Positions 27,273 through 35,860 of a DNA stretch of 64,000 bases are shown here, piece by piece. The translations under genes and the position numbers were made by a program. The notes below the pieces were generated by a model, which worked only from the letters and a program-made list of their open reading frames with translations, was not told where the DNA came from and searched no databases. The DNA comes from VAZQ01 sp963753575. Lineage in GTDB: Bacteria; Pseudomonadota; Alphaproteobacteria; Rhizobiales; Xanthobacteraceae. Location: assembly GCA_963753575.1 (NCBI GenBank), contig CAVWCR010000003.1, positions 4,898,001 through 4,962,000 on the forward strand. The letters are read 5' to 3'. Within the stretch, counting starts at the first letter, position 1. Every line of letters begins with the position of its first letter.

Positions 27273-28211
27273 ATGTCTCTGACGGCAGCGCTGAGAGACT
27301 TGAATAAGCTCAACGCTTTCGTGCGGGTGGCGGAACGCCGGAGCTTCACCAAGGCTGCCGCGGATCTGCGCACCACGCCCTCGGTTGTCAGCAAGCGCAT
27401 GAAGGAGCTGGAGGAGGCTCTCGGGTTCAGCCTGCTGACCCGCTCCACCCATGGCATCGTGCTCACGGACGCGGGCGAGGAGCTGTTTCAAAACTGCCTC
27501 CAGATGCTGGCGACGCTCGACGACTATGTGGTCAAGACGCGCAATCTTCAGACCGGGCCCTATGGAACGCTCCGCGTTCAAGCGACCAGCGACTACGCCC
27601 GCCACGTCCTCGCGCCTCTGATCTTCGACTTCGTGGGCCGCTTTCCGACCCTGCGCATCAACCTTTTTGCCGCACCCGACGCCGTCAATTCCGTGGACGA
27701 CGGATTTGACGTCATCATCGCCAGCACCAAGCCTGCCGTGCCCGGCCTGGTCGATCGTGATCTCGGCGGCATTGCGCACGTCGTCTGCGCGTCGCCGGAA
27801 TATTTCCAGCGCTTCGGCCGGCCGAAGAAGCCGCAGGATCTGCGCGACCACAATTGCCTCGTCAATCTTTTAACCGCACCAAAGGACTGGCCGTTTCAAG
27901 CGGCTTCGCGGCAGTTCCTCGTTCCGGTGAAAGGCACATTCTCCTCGAACAGCTCGGACGTTCTGATCCAGATGGCGCTGCGCGGCTGCGGAATTGTCAG
28001 GCTTCCCCACTATGCGGTTCGCGCGGAGCTCGCCAACAAGTCTCTGGAGGCGATTTTCGAGGCAGCGACGTCTTCGCCCGAACGCATGTGCGCCTATTAT
28101 TCGAAGGCCAAGCACCTGCCCGCAAAGACCATCGACTTCGTGAATTTCCTGCAGGAGTCCATCGCGGCGAACGGCAAGACGCCTGGCTCCGCACGGCGGA
28201 CCGGTTCGTGA
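27273..28211 (+). CDS. LysR-family transcriptional regulator
   Basis: 312 residues from the ATG at 27273 (AAGGA upstream); the frame is open to 27198 but the HTH starts 10 residues into the shorter form. N-terminal winged HTH: LNAFVRVAERRSFTKAAADLR and VVSKRMKELEEALGFSLLTR. The substrate-binding domain follows (GTLRVQATSDYARHVLAPLI). It is flanked by the deacetylase/Bug pair and the Rieske oxygenase, either of which could be its target. Confidence 0.9.
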   Translation: MSLTAALRDLNKLNAFVRVAERRSFTKAAADLRTTPSVVSKRMKELEEALGFSLLTRSTHGIVLTDAGEELFQNCLQMLATLDDYVVKTRNLQTGPYGTLRVQATSDYARHVLAPLIFDFVGRFPTLRINLFAAPDAVNSVDDGFDVIIASTKPAVPGLVDRDLGGIAHVVCASPEYFQRFGRPKKPQDLRDHNCLVNLLTAPKDWPFQAASRQFLVPVKGTFSSNSSDVLIQMALRGCGIVRLPHYAVRAELANKSLEAIFEAATSSPERMCAYYSKAKHLPAKTIDFVNFLQESIAANGKTPGSARRTGS

Positions 28212-28265
28212 CCTTTCGGCTCACCGACCGCTCGCACCAATTGGCGTTCACACCAATTCTGGCGC

Positions 28266-29543
28266 TCACACCGATATGGGCGCGGCGCCTTCGCGCACTG
28301 TCAGCGCCTCAGCGGCTCCTTCGTTGAAGCTCACCGTTTCGGGCAGCACAATCGAGGCTGAGCGCACGGCGTGAGTTGTAGGATCAAGCCCGTCGGGCTT
28401 CTTGCCTTCCTGGGCGGCGAGCGCGGCCTTGCGCAGCCGCACCCGCGCCATGATCACGCCGTTGTCGGTGGAGACGAGGTTCTCCTTGCTGCGATCCTGG
28501 ATCGGCCCCATGCTTTCCTGTACGGCCGCATCCTGCATGGCGATGCCCTTGACGCCGCAATAGGTCTTGTTGGCCTTCTGCGCCGCGCGGTCGATCATGT
28601 AGTCGTTGTCCTTGTTGACCACCGGACGGAACGTGCCGGGGATCAGGTTGACGTGGATGCCGCCGCCGTTGCGCATGGTGTCGAGCTCATGCTCGCTGAG
28701 CAGCCGCGCCGGATGATGCGTGAAGCACCACGACATGCAGTTCTCGTCGTCGGTCGGCACGAAGGCGTGGCCGTTGAGCGCATTGTCGCCGTAGGGCGGG
28801 ATCATGGTGTGGAACGGCATGATCCATTGCGTGATCCGCCAATAGAGGTGGCCCGCCTGTGCCGGCCGGCGTACTCCGATGACCATGCCGCCCGCGGTCT
28901 CGATAACCTCGAAGCGCGCGTCGGTCTCGCGCGTGAGTTCGGCGCCCTTGCTCGCATGCAGCGAGTCGCTGCGCAGGTCGTGTCGATGCAGGAACGAGAC
29001 GTGGGCGGAATCGATGCCGCCTTCCATCGCCTGCAGATAGTTGCATTCCTGCGTGCGCTTGGTCACGAAGCGGTGCGTGTGCGGGACCAGCGACCATTCA
29101 AAGCCCGGCAGCGGTGGCTTGAGCTCGCTCGGGCCCATGTAGACCCAGATCACGTCGCCTTGCTCGACGCACGGGTAGGACTTGAGCTTGATCTTCTGGC
29201 AGTAGCCGCTCTCCTCGGGCTCGGAGGGGACATCGATGCATTGCCCGGTCACGTCGTATTTCCAGCCGTGGTAAGGGCAGCGCAGGCCGTTCTCCTCGTT
29301 GCGCCCGAACCAGAGCGAGACGCCGCGGTGCGCGCAGAACTCATCCATCAGGCCGATGCGGCCTTGCGTGTCGCGGAATGCCAGCAGGCGCTCCGACAGG
29401 AGCTTGACGCGCGCCGGCGGACAATCCGGCTCCGGCAGTTCGGCGGACAGCAGCGCCGGGATCCAGTAGCGCCGGAACAGGTCGCCCATCGGGGTTCCAG
29501 GGCCGGTCTGGGTCAGGAAGTCGTTGAGCGCGCGCGTCGTCAT
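28266..29543 (-). CDS. Rieske 2Fe-2S aromatic ring-hydroxylating oxygenase, phthalate-dioxygenase-like
   Basis: 425 residues from the ATG at 29543 (AGGGAG upstream; the frame is open further to 29675). Rieske ligands are Cys70/His72 in FCAHRG and Cys89/His92 in RCPYHGW. The catalytic-domain iron region is GIDSAHVSFLHRHD. The arrangement and length match the phthalate 4,5-dioxygenase oxygenase family. No reductase gene is adjacent, so electron supply comes from elsewhere. Substrate unknown. Confidence 0.88.
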   Translation of the reverse strand: MTTRALNDFLTQTGPGTPMGDLFRRYWIPALLSAELPEPDCPPARVKLLSERLLAFRDTQGRIGLMDEFCAHRGVSLWFGRNEENGLRCPYHGWKYDVTGQCIDVPSEPEESGYCQKIKLKSYPCVEQGDVIWVYMGPSELKPPLPGFEWSLVPHTHRFVTKRTQECNYLQAMEGGIDSAHVSFLHRHDLRSDSLHASKGAELTRETDARFEVIETAGGMVIGVRRPAQAGHLYWRITQWIMPFHTMIPPYGDNALNGHAFVPTDDENCMSWCFTHHPARLLSEHELDTMRNGGGIHVNLIPGTFRPVVNKDNDYMIDRAAQKANKTYCGVKGIAMQDAAVQESMGPIQDRSKENLVSTDNGVIMARVRLRKAALAAQEGKKPDGLDPTTHAVRSASIVLPETVSFNEGAAEALTVREGAAPISV

Positions 29544-29661
29544 CCGGTTGGCTCCCTGTCGCGGTCTTTTCTTGCAGGCGAACGCCAGAGTAGCCACCCG
29601 CTTTTGCGCGGGCAATCCGGCGCGGTTTCGATCGGCGTTTGTCTTGTTGGACCCCTCCCTG

Positions 29662-29686
29662 TCCCTCCCCCGCAAGGGGGGAGGGA
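29662..29686. terminator. Ten-base-pair GC hairpin between MFS and Rieske genes
   Basis: TCCCTCCCCC and GGGGGAGGGA pair perfectly around a five-base loop (GCAAG). It lies after the end of the minus-strand MFS gene and before the Rieske gene. It lacks a T-run, so it could be a factor-assisted terminator or a repeat element. The remaining bases of the 285-base gap look empty. Confidence 0.45.
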
Positions 29687-29828
29687 ACGCTGTGGCACTG
29701 CTCCGTCCAACCCCAGGCTATCATTCGCGTAAGTGCTCAAAGAGCTGTGCATGCCATAGGGCGCAGGCGGGGACCGATACGCCGTGCGCTTGCAATTCGC
29801 GGGCTTTCTTGCCAGCCAAGCTTGCCGC

Positions 29829-31058
29829 CTAGGCCTGCTTGCCGCCGCGAAATCGCTCGACGCGGTAGAGCTCCGGAAAAGCCCGGATGCAGGCGAGCAC
29901 GACCAGGATCGTGCCAATGCCGCCGGCGAGCACCGCTGGCGTCGCGCCGATCCAGAACGCTACCGTGCCGGCGCGAAAGTCGCCGATCTGGTTGGACATG
30001 CTGACGAACAGCGAGTTGACCGCGCTCACGCGGCCGCGCAGCTCGTCCGGCGTCTCGATCTGCACCAGCGTCAACCGAATCACGACGCTGACGGAATCGG
30101 CTGAGCCCAGGATCGCGAGCGCCAGCATCGACAGCCAGAACGAGCCCGACAGGCCGAACACGATGGTGGCGATGCCGAACACCGCGACCGCGGTGAACTC
30201 GATGCGGCCGACGCGTTCCTGCAACGGCGCGCGCGTCAGTACCGCGAGGCTCAACAGTGCGCCGATCGCGGGGGCGGAGCGCAACAGGCCGAGCCCCCAG
30301 GGCCCGACGTCGAACACGTCCTTCGCGTAAATGGGCAGCAGCGCGGTCGCGCCGCCGAGCAGCACCGCGAACAAGTCGAGCATGATCACGCCGAGCAGGA
30401 TGCGGTTGCGCCGAATGTAAGACAGTCCGGCGAAAAACGTTTGCAGCGTCAACGGCGGCCGCGTCGACGCAACGCGCGCCGGTCGCACGAATGCGAGCTG
30501 CAGCGTCGCGCACAGGAACAGCGCGGTGCAGATCGCGTACACGAACGTGGGGCTGACCGCGTACAGAAAGCCGCCGATCGCCGGACCCGAGATGGTCGCG
30601 ATCTGCGTGGTGATGGAGGAGGCCGCGACCGCGCGTGGAAACAGCTCGGCCGGCACCACGGCGGGCAGCAGCGCCTGGTTGGTGGTCGCCTCGAAGGCGC
30701 GCCCGGCGCCCAGGCAGAACACGGCGGCGAGGATGTACTCTTTGCTGATCTGCCCGGTGAACGAGCCGTAGACAAGTGCAGCGGCGGCCGCGCCCTCGAC
30801 CCCCTGGCAGAGCTGCAGGATGGTGCGGCGGTCGTAGCGGTCGGCGAGTTGGCCGGCGACCAGGATCAGCACAGTGGCGGGCAGGAACTGAGTAAGGCCG
30901 ACGAGGCCGAGGTCGAATGCATTGCCGGTGATCGTGTACATCTGCCAGGCGACCGCGACCCCGACCATCTGGAAGGCGATCGAGGAGAAGATGCGCGCGT
31001 TCCAATAGAGGATGAACGGCCGGTGCTGCAGCAGGGAGTCCGGGACGGACGTGGTCAT
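29829..31058 (-). CDS. MFS transporter (EntS/MFS_3-like)
   Basis: 409-residue twelve-helix carrier. LADRYDRRTILQLCQ is the loop 2-3 signature and AGRAFEATTNQALLPAVVP is typical of the MFS_3 branch that includes enterobactin exporter EntS. Begins QHRPFILYWNARIFSSIAFQ, as exporters of that branch do. The substrate is unknown. It is not tightly linked to its neighbours. Confidence 0.88.
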   Translation of the reverse strand: MTTSVPDSLLQHRPFILYWNARIFSSIAFQMVGVAVAWQMYTITGNAFDLGLVGLTQFLPATVLILVAGQLADRYDRRTILQLCQGVEGAAAAALVYGSFTGQISKEYILAAVFCLGAGRAFEATTNQALLPAVVPAELFPRAVAASSITTQIATISGPAIGGFLYAVSPTFVYAICTALFLCATLQLAFVRPARVASTRPPLTLQTFFAGLSYIRRNRILLGVIMLDLFAVLLGGATALLPIYAKDVFDVGPWGLGLLRSAPAIGALLSLAVLTRAPLQERVGRIEFTAVAVFGIATIVFGLSGSFWLSMLALAILGSADSVSVVIRLTLVQIETPDELRGRVSAVNSLFVSMSNQIGDFRAGTVAFWIGATPAVLAGGIGTILVVLACIRAFPELYRVERFRGGKQA

Positions 31059-31191
31059 GCGTAGGTGAATTTCAACTCGGCGGGCGGGAGCATGGCGGCG
31101 ATTCGAGCGTGATCAAGTGCCCATTGTAGGGGATTGGCCGGCCAGGGATAGCCCAGCCGGCCACCGCCCATCGGCAGATGAGCCATGCGGG

Positions 31192-32040
31192 TCACGATCG
31201 GATTGTCGAGGCAAACCGTTGCCGGATCCAATCGATGACCACACGGGCGGCCTCGTTCCGCTTGAGGTGCGATTGGATCAGCAGCCAGGTATCGCGGCGG
31301 CGCGGCAGAGGCGTTGCGCGCAGGCGCGGATCGCCCAAAAGGTCGCCGCAGAGATAGTCAGGCAGGATTCCCACAGCGCTCTGAGAGCGAACGAGATTGC
31401 GGACCACGCGCGCGTTGTCGGTAATGCAGCGTGCCGCGCTCTGAAGTCCCCGCGACTTGAGGAATTCCGTCTCCGGCGACCGATCAAGCCTGTCCGGATA
31501 GCCGCAAACGACGGATTGGACATTGGCGCTGGTTCTTTCGGCGGGCTCGAAGAAATAAAGCTGAGTATCCGCGAGCTTCTGGATCGTGAAGTCGCCTCGC
31601 TCGGGCTTGAGCAGCCGAACCGCAAGATCGGCCTCCCAGCGCGAGAAGTTGACCTTCTCGCTGGAGGTGAGGAGCTCGACGGTCAGGCCCGGATGTGCCG
31701 TCAGCAATTGCGCCAGCCCGGGAGCCAGGACTTCCTCGGCGATCGAATTGATCGACGCGATCCGGAAGCGGCCCACCGGGCCGGGCGTTCGCTTGCCGAC
31801 ATTGCGGATGTCCGCCACGTGACGGGCGATCGCCTGGGCGTGCGACGCTACCTGCTCGCAGTTCGCCGTCGGCCGGCGCATGCCATCCACCGCCTCGAAC
31901 AGCGTGACGCCGAGGGTGCGCTCGATGCGCGCCAAACGGCGAGAGACCGTGGTCTCGTCGATGCGCAGCATCGCGGCGGCGCCCGCATAGGTGCCCTCGT
32001 CGCGCACGGCCAGGATGATGCGCAGGTCGTCCCAGTTCAT
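31192..32040 (-). CDS. LysR-family transcriptional regulator
   Basis: 282 residues; HTH at the N-terminus (MNWDDLRIILAVRDEGTYAGAA, then ETTVSRRLARIERTLGVTLFE). The substrate domain is of the short type (RFRIASINSIAEEVLAPGLA). It is divergent from the isochorismatase gene, with a 16-base inverted repeat between them, so it likely regulates that gene. Confidence 0.9.
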   Translation of the reverse strand: MNWDDLRIILAVRDEGTYAGAAAMLRIDETTVSRRLARIERTLGVTLFEAVDGMRRPTANCEQVASHAQAIARHVADIRNVGKRTPGPVGRFRIASINSIAEEVLAPGLAQLLTAHPGLTVELLTSSEKVNFSRWEADLAVRLLKPERGDFTIQKLADTQLYFFEPAERTSANVQSVVCGYPDRLDRSPETEFLKSRGLQSAARCITDNARVVRNLVRSQSAVGILPDYLCGDLLGDPRLRATPLPRRRDTWLLIQSHLKRNEAARVVIDWIRQRFASTIRS

Positions 32041-32068
32041 CGCGCCGGTATAGCAGTCTCCTGCGCTG

Positions 32069-32084
32069 CCTGCAATTTTGCAGG
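32069..32084. promoter_or_regulatory. CCTGCAA-TT-TTGCAGG operator-like inverted repeat
   Basis: Perfect 16-base inverted repeat 29 bases upstream of the LysR start and 110 bases before the divergent isochorismatase gene. LysR operators are interrupted palindromes in exactly such gaps. A related CTGCAG follows at about 32108. Binding is inferred. Confidence 0.5.
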
Positions 32085-32193
32085 TAACGGTCGCAATATC
32101 CCTGCGTGCCTGCAGCCCTCTCGGCCGCTATATGCGGCCCATCAGCCCGCAGGATTGCGGGCAGCGACCCGCAAAGGGAAAGTGAGAAAGATC

Positions 32194-32802
32194 ATGACGA
32201 CATTGAAGCCAACATCAAAGACACTGCTCGCGCTTGCGGGCGCCGAATACGCCCCTGCCAAGCTGCGCGACGCCTGCCTCCTTCTGATCGACATGCAGAA
32301 CGAATATTGCGCTGGTCCGGTTGCCGCCGCTGACGCCGACAGCGTGATTGGCGCCGCCAGCGCGCTGCTGTCGGCCGCGCGGGCGTGCGGCGCGCCGGTG
32401 ATCCATGTCGTGCACAAGGGGCGGGCCGGCGCGCTGTTCGACCGCGACGCCGAGCGCGGACAGATCATCGCGGCCGTGGCGCCGTTGCCGGACGAGCCCG
32501 TCATCGAGAAGCCGTTCCCCAACTCCTTTGCCGGAACCGATCTGCACGATCGCCTTTCCGCCATCGGGCGCAAGAACCTGGTGCTCGCCGGCTTCGCGAC
32601 TCACATGTGCATCAGCTCGACGGCCCGCGCCGCTGTCGACCTTGGCTATCGCGCGACGGTGGCGGCGGATGCCTGTGCGGCGCGCAATCTGCCCGATGGA
32701 CGCGGCGGCATCGTTCCGGCCAGCATCGTGCATCAGGTTGCACTCGTCGAGCTGTCCGATCGCTTTGCGGCGATCGTGCAGCATCACCGGCAACTGATCT
32801 GA
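32194..32802 (+). CDS. Isochorismatase-family cysteine hydrolase
   Basis: 202 residues from the ATG at 32194 with AAGGGAAAGTGAG upstream. Catalytic Asp in LLLIDMQNEYC, active-site Cys in GFATHMCISST (GxxTxxCV-type motif), and the Lys probably in HVVHKG. Members hydrolyse amides or vinyl ethers (nicotinamidase, N-carbamoylsarcosine amidase, isochorismatase). It is divergent from a LysR gene. A longer open frame begins at 31117 but overlaps the LysR gene and is not coding. Confidence 0.88.
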   Translation: MTTLKPTSKTLLALAGAEYAPAKLRDACLLLIDMQNEYCAGPVAAADADSVIGAASALLSAARACGAPVIHVVHKGRAGALFDRDAERGQIIAAVAPLPDEPVIEKPFPNSFAGTDLHDRLSAIGRKNLVLAGFATHMCISSTARAAVDLGYRATVAADACAARNLPDGRGGIVPASIVHQVALVELSDRFAAIVQHHRQLI

Positions 32803-32836
32803 GTGCCATCAACGCCATTTGGAAGGAACAGCCGTC

Positions 32837-33475
32837 ATGGCTGCCATGGCCGATGCGCTGACCACGTTCGGCGCCTCCTTCATCACTTTCTTCTCGATTG
32901 CGAATCCGATCGGATCGGCGTTGATCTTCGATCGGGTCGCGATCGATCTGAGCCGGTGTGCGCGGCGGCGCCTGGCGCGTCACATTGCGCTTTTGTCGGG
33001 CGTGATCGTTATTGTCGCGGCGCTGGCGGGATCGAAGATCCTGCACGGGCTCGGCCTCCGGCTTGACACGCTGCGCGTCGCAGGAGGCCTCATCCTCGGC
33101 GCTCAGGCCTGGCAACTGTTCGGGCGGGACTCTGCTGCCGACGACCTATGCAATGCACGCGCTGCTGCGCAAGGCACGCTCGTGCCCTTGACCGTGCCTA
33201 TGACGATCGGGCCGGGCACGATTGCGGCGGCGATCTCGCTCGGCGCGGCTGGTGCCGCAGGCCCGCACGCCGTCACGCAACTCGGATCGGTGCTGCTCGC
33301 CGTCCTGCTGCTCGCTGCTCTGATCGCCGTCGCTTACGGCAACGCGGGACGGATCGTCGGTCTCTTGGGCAGGAACGGCTCAGGTGCGGCGGTGCAGCTC
33401 TCCGCCTTTGTGCTTCTGTGCGTCGCGACCGAGATGGTGCTGCAGGGGCTGCGCAACACGCTGACAGCCGGATGA
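32837..33475 (+). CDS. MarC-family integral membrane protein
   Basis: 212 residues from the ATG at 32837 (GGAAGGAAC upstream; a TTG at 32819 is also possible). Six predicted helices with the family motifs FFSIANPIGSALIFDRV and TVPMTIGPGTIAA. MarC proteins are inner-membrane, NAAT-like, and mostly of unknown function; some are linked to amino acid export. It follows the isochorismatase gene by 34 bases. Confidence 0.87.
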   Translation: MAAMADALTTFGASFITFFSIANPIGSALIFDRVAIDLSRCARRRLARHIALLSGVIVIVAALAGSKILHGLGLRLDTLRVAGGLILGAQAWQLFGRDSAADDLCNARAAAQGTLVPLTVPMTIGPGTIAAAISLGAAGAAGPHAVTQLGSVLLAVLLLAALIAVAYGNAGRIVGLLGRNGSGAAVQLSAFVLLCVATEMVLQGLRNTLTAG

Positions 33476-33497
33476 TCGGAAGTGATGGAGTTTGGCC

Positions 33498-33992
33498 ATG
33501 CCCATGATCGATGCGTTCATTCCGCAAGGCGCTCTGCGGCCGCAAGCCGAGAAGCAATTGATGAAGGAAATGACCGACGCGCTGATCCAGATCGAAGGGC
33601 TCGATCCGGCGAGCGAGCGCGTCCAGGCGGTCAGCGTTGTCTTTCTGCATCGGCCGGTGGTGTATGCGGCGGGCGCGCTCGTAGACAAGCCGCGGTATCG
33701 ATTCATTCCGTCCGTGCCCGAGGGGCAGTACAGCGTGGAGGCGCGAGCCGCCATCGTGCGCGAGATCACTGCGGCCGTGGCCCGCGCCGAAGGCGTCGTG
33801 TTCGACGAGGTGAGCGCGCGCGTGTGGGTCTTTCCCAACGAGATCGAAGATGGCTTGTGGGGTAGTCGCGGCCTGATCCGCAGGCTTCCCGAAATTGTCG
33901 CATTCCTTGCTGGTGACAATGAGGCGCAGGCCGCCCGCGAGCGGCTCGCCGAGAAACGGCGCAGCCGAGACCAGACTCGGCCTCGGGACTGA
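33498..33992 (+). CDS. Tautomerase-family protein
   Basis: 164 residues starting MPMIDAFIPQGAL; Pro2 would become the N-terminal catalytic Pro1 after Met removal, as in 4-oxalocrotonate tautomerase relatives. GGAG lies eight bases upstream. A second half resembles the beta-alpha-beta unit again (YRFIPSVPEGQYSVEARAAI), giving a fused or extended member. Role unclear; neighbours are marC and the tRNA. Confidence 0.72.
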   Translation: MPMIDAFIPQGALRPQAEKQLMKEMTDALIQIEGLDPASERVQAVSVVFLHRPVVYAAGALVDKPRYRFIPSVPEGQYSVEARAAIVREITAAVARAEGVVFDEVSARVWVFPNEIEDGLWGSRGLIRRLPEIVAFLAGDNEAQAARERLAEKRRSRDQTRPRD

Positions 33993-34030
33993 AACCGAAG
34001 AAACTGTAAGCGTCTGATTTCGCGGGAGTT

Positions 34031-34106
34031 TGGTGGAGCCGAGGGGGATCGAACCCCTGACCTCCTCATTGCGAACGAGGCGCTCTCCCAGCTGAGCTAC
34101 GGCCCC
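34031..34106 (-). tRNA. tRNA-Ala (anticodon CGC)
   Basis: 76 bases on the minus strand including encoded CCA. Acceptor GGGGCCG pairs with CGGCTCC; D arm GCTC...GAGC; anticodon stem CCTCG/TGAGG with loop TTCGCAA, anticodon CGC reading GCG; T arm AGGGG-TTCGATC-CCCCT. All arms fold without mismatch apart from G-T wobbles. Confidence 0.96.
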
Positions 34107-34289
34107 AGAAGGGCAACGGACAGCGCCCGTTGCGTGGGTGAGGGGCCATTTAGGACCGCCCCCCCGCCCTGTCAATAAGTCTCACCCGGGCTCTCGACCA
34201 AACCACAGGAGGCTGCGGCAGCCGGCTTGTTCGCGAGCGGCAAGCCCGCTACATGTGGCCACCGCCATTCAACGAGCAGAACCCATCCG

Positions 34290-34580
34290 ATGAAGGCCCT
34301 GTTCATCGTCCTCGATCAAGCCCTGTGGCTTTATGTCTACGTGGTCGTCGCGGCCGTGGTGATGTCCTGGCTGATCGCCTTCAATGTGGTCAATACGCGC
34401 AACCAGTTCGTGGGCATGGTGGCGGATTTTCTCTTTCGCATAACCGAGCCGGTCTTGCGGCCGATACGCGAGCGCATGCCCAATCTGGGCGGCATCGATC
34501 TTTCTCCGATGGTCCTGTTTTTCATCATCCTGTTCATCCACTACGTGATCTTGCTCTACATTCTGCCCAATGTGCCCTGA
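34290..34580 (+). CDS. YggT-family membrane protein
   Basis: 96 residues from the ATG at 34290. Two long hydrophobic segments (ALWLYVYVVVAAVVMSWLIA and MVLFFIILFIHYVILLYILP) flank a loop with EPVLRPIRERMPNLGGIDLSP, the family signature. YggT proteins are linked to division and osmotic stress but their function is unsettled. Followed closely by a DUF167 gene and folD, a common alphaproteobacterial order. Confidence 0.9.
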   Translation: MKALFIVLDQALWLYVYVVVAAVVMSWLIAFNVVNTRNQFVGMVADFLFRITEPVLRPIRERMPNLGGIDLSPMVLFFIILFIHYVILLYILPNVP

Positions 34581-34585
34581 GCACG

Positions 34586-34906
34586 ATGTCCGCGCGACCG
34601 TGGACAGCGGTGGCGGGCGGCGTTCTGCTAACGGTCCGGCTGACGCCGCGCGGCGGCCGTGACGCTATCGACGGCATTGACGTACTGGCGGACGGTCGTT
34701 GCGTGCTGCGGGCGCGGGTGCGCGTACCTCCAAGCGAGGGTGAGGCAAATGCCGCGCTGATCCGGCTCGTTGCCCGCGCGCTTGGCGTCGCAACGCGCGA
34801 CGTGGCGCTCATCACCGGAGATACCGGGCGGATCAAGCGCCTGCAGATCGCCGGGGAGCCTGCCCAACTGTCGGCGGCGCTGGAGAAATTCGCCACGATC
34901 GGCTAA
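34586..34906 (+). CDS. DUF167 (YggU-like) protein
   Basis: 106-residue small protein with the family block LTVRLTPRGGRDAIDGID, RVRVPPSEGEANAALIRLVA and GDTGRIKRLQIAG. The ATG at 34586 is six bases after the yggT stop. The family has a compact fold and no established biochemical role. Confidence 0.87.
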   Translation: MSARPWTAVAGGVLLTVRLTPRGGRDAIDGIDVLADGRCVLRARVRVPPSEGEANAALIRLVARALGVATRDVALITGDTGRIKRLQIAGEPAQLSAALEKFATIG

Positions 34907-34931
34907 ACATTTGATCTGACCAGGGACGATC

Positions 34932-35837
34932 ATGACGGCCAAGATGATCGACGGCAAAGCGATCGCCGCGGAATGGCGCGGCCGGGTCGCCGATTCGTCG
35001 CATCGCCTGGCGCGCGACCGTAGCCTGGTGCCAGGACTTGCGGTCGTGCTGGTCGGCAGCAATCCGGCGAGCGAGGTCTATGTCGGCAGCAAGACCAAGA
35101 TGGCGGTCGGCAGCGGCATGCGCTCGTTCGATCATCGCCTGCCCGAGTCGGTCAGCGAGGCCGAACTGTTGGGGCTGATTGGCCGGCTCAACGCCGACCC
35201 GGTGGTGCACGGCATCCTGGTGCAGTTGCCGCTGCCCGCCCACATCGATGCGCAGAAGATCGTGGCCGCGATCGATCCGCGCAAGGACGTCGATGGTTTC
35301 ACCCCGACCAATGCGGGCATGCTCACGACCGGCCTGCCGGCGCTGGTCCCATGCACGCCGCTCGGCTGCGTGATTCTCGCCAAGACCGTGCAGCCTTCGC
35401 TGGAAGGGCTCGAGGCGGTGGTGATCGGCCGCTCCAATATCGTGGGCAAGCCGCTCGTGCAGCTCCTGCTCGCCGAGAACGCGACCGTGACGGTCGCGCA
35501 CTCCAAGACGCGCGATCTGCCCGAGGTGTGCCGCCGCGCCGATCTCCTGTTTGCGGCGGTCGGCCGGCCCGAGATGGTGCGCGGGCATTGGATCAAGCCG
35601 GGCGCGATCGTGATCGACGTCGGCATCAATCGTCTGCCGGGCGATGGCGGCAAGACTCGCATCGTCGGCGACGTCGCCTTCGCGGAAGCGCGCGAGGTGG
35701 CGGGCGCCATCACGCCGGTGCCGGGCGGTGTCGGGCCGATGACGATTGCATGCCTGCTGGCCAACACGGTACGGGCGGCCTGCGCGCTGGCCGGGCTGCC
35801 GCCGCCGACCTTCGAGCGCTACAAGACGGAAGACTGA
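34932..35837 (+). CDS. folD: Bifunctional methylenetetrahydrofolate dehydrogenase/cyclohydrolase FolD
   Basis: 301 residues, complete. Interconverts 5,10-methylene-, methenyl- and 10-formyl-THF with NADP. Visible motifs: YVGSKTKMAVGSGM with the catalytic Lys, GILVQLPLPAHID, DPRKDVDGFTPTN, the NADP loop VIGRSNIVGKPLVQLL, and the C-terminal GGVGPMTIACLLANT. It follows the DUF167 gene by 25 bases, so the three small genes may form one operon. Confidence 0.97.
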   Translation: MTAKMIDGKAIAAEWRGRVADSSHRLARDRSLVPGLAVVLVGSNPASEVYVGSKTKMAVGSGMRSFDHRLPESVSEAELLGLIGRLNADPVVHGILVQLPLPAHIDAQKIVAAIDPRKDVDGFTPTNAGMLTTGLPALVPCTPLGCVILAKTVQPSLEGLEAVVIGRSNIVGKPLVQLLLAENATVTVAHSKTRDLPEVCRRADLLFAAVGRPEMVRGHWIKPGAIVIDVGINRLPGDGGKTRIVGDVAFAEAREVAGAITPVPGGVGPMTIACLLANTVRAACALAGLPPPTFERYKTED

Positions 35838-35860
35838 CGCTCCGGCTGTCGTCCGGCTCG

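Noticed and set aside
28215..28265. Short CACACCAATT/CACACCGATAT repeats after the LysR gene
   Set aside because: Only two or three imperfect units; too weak to call an operator or a repeat family.
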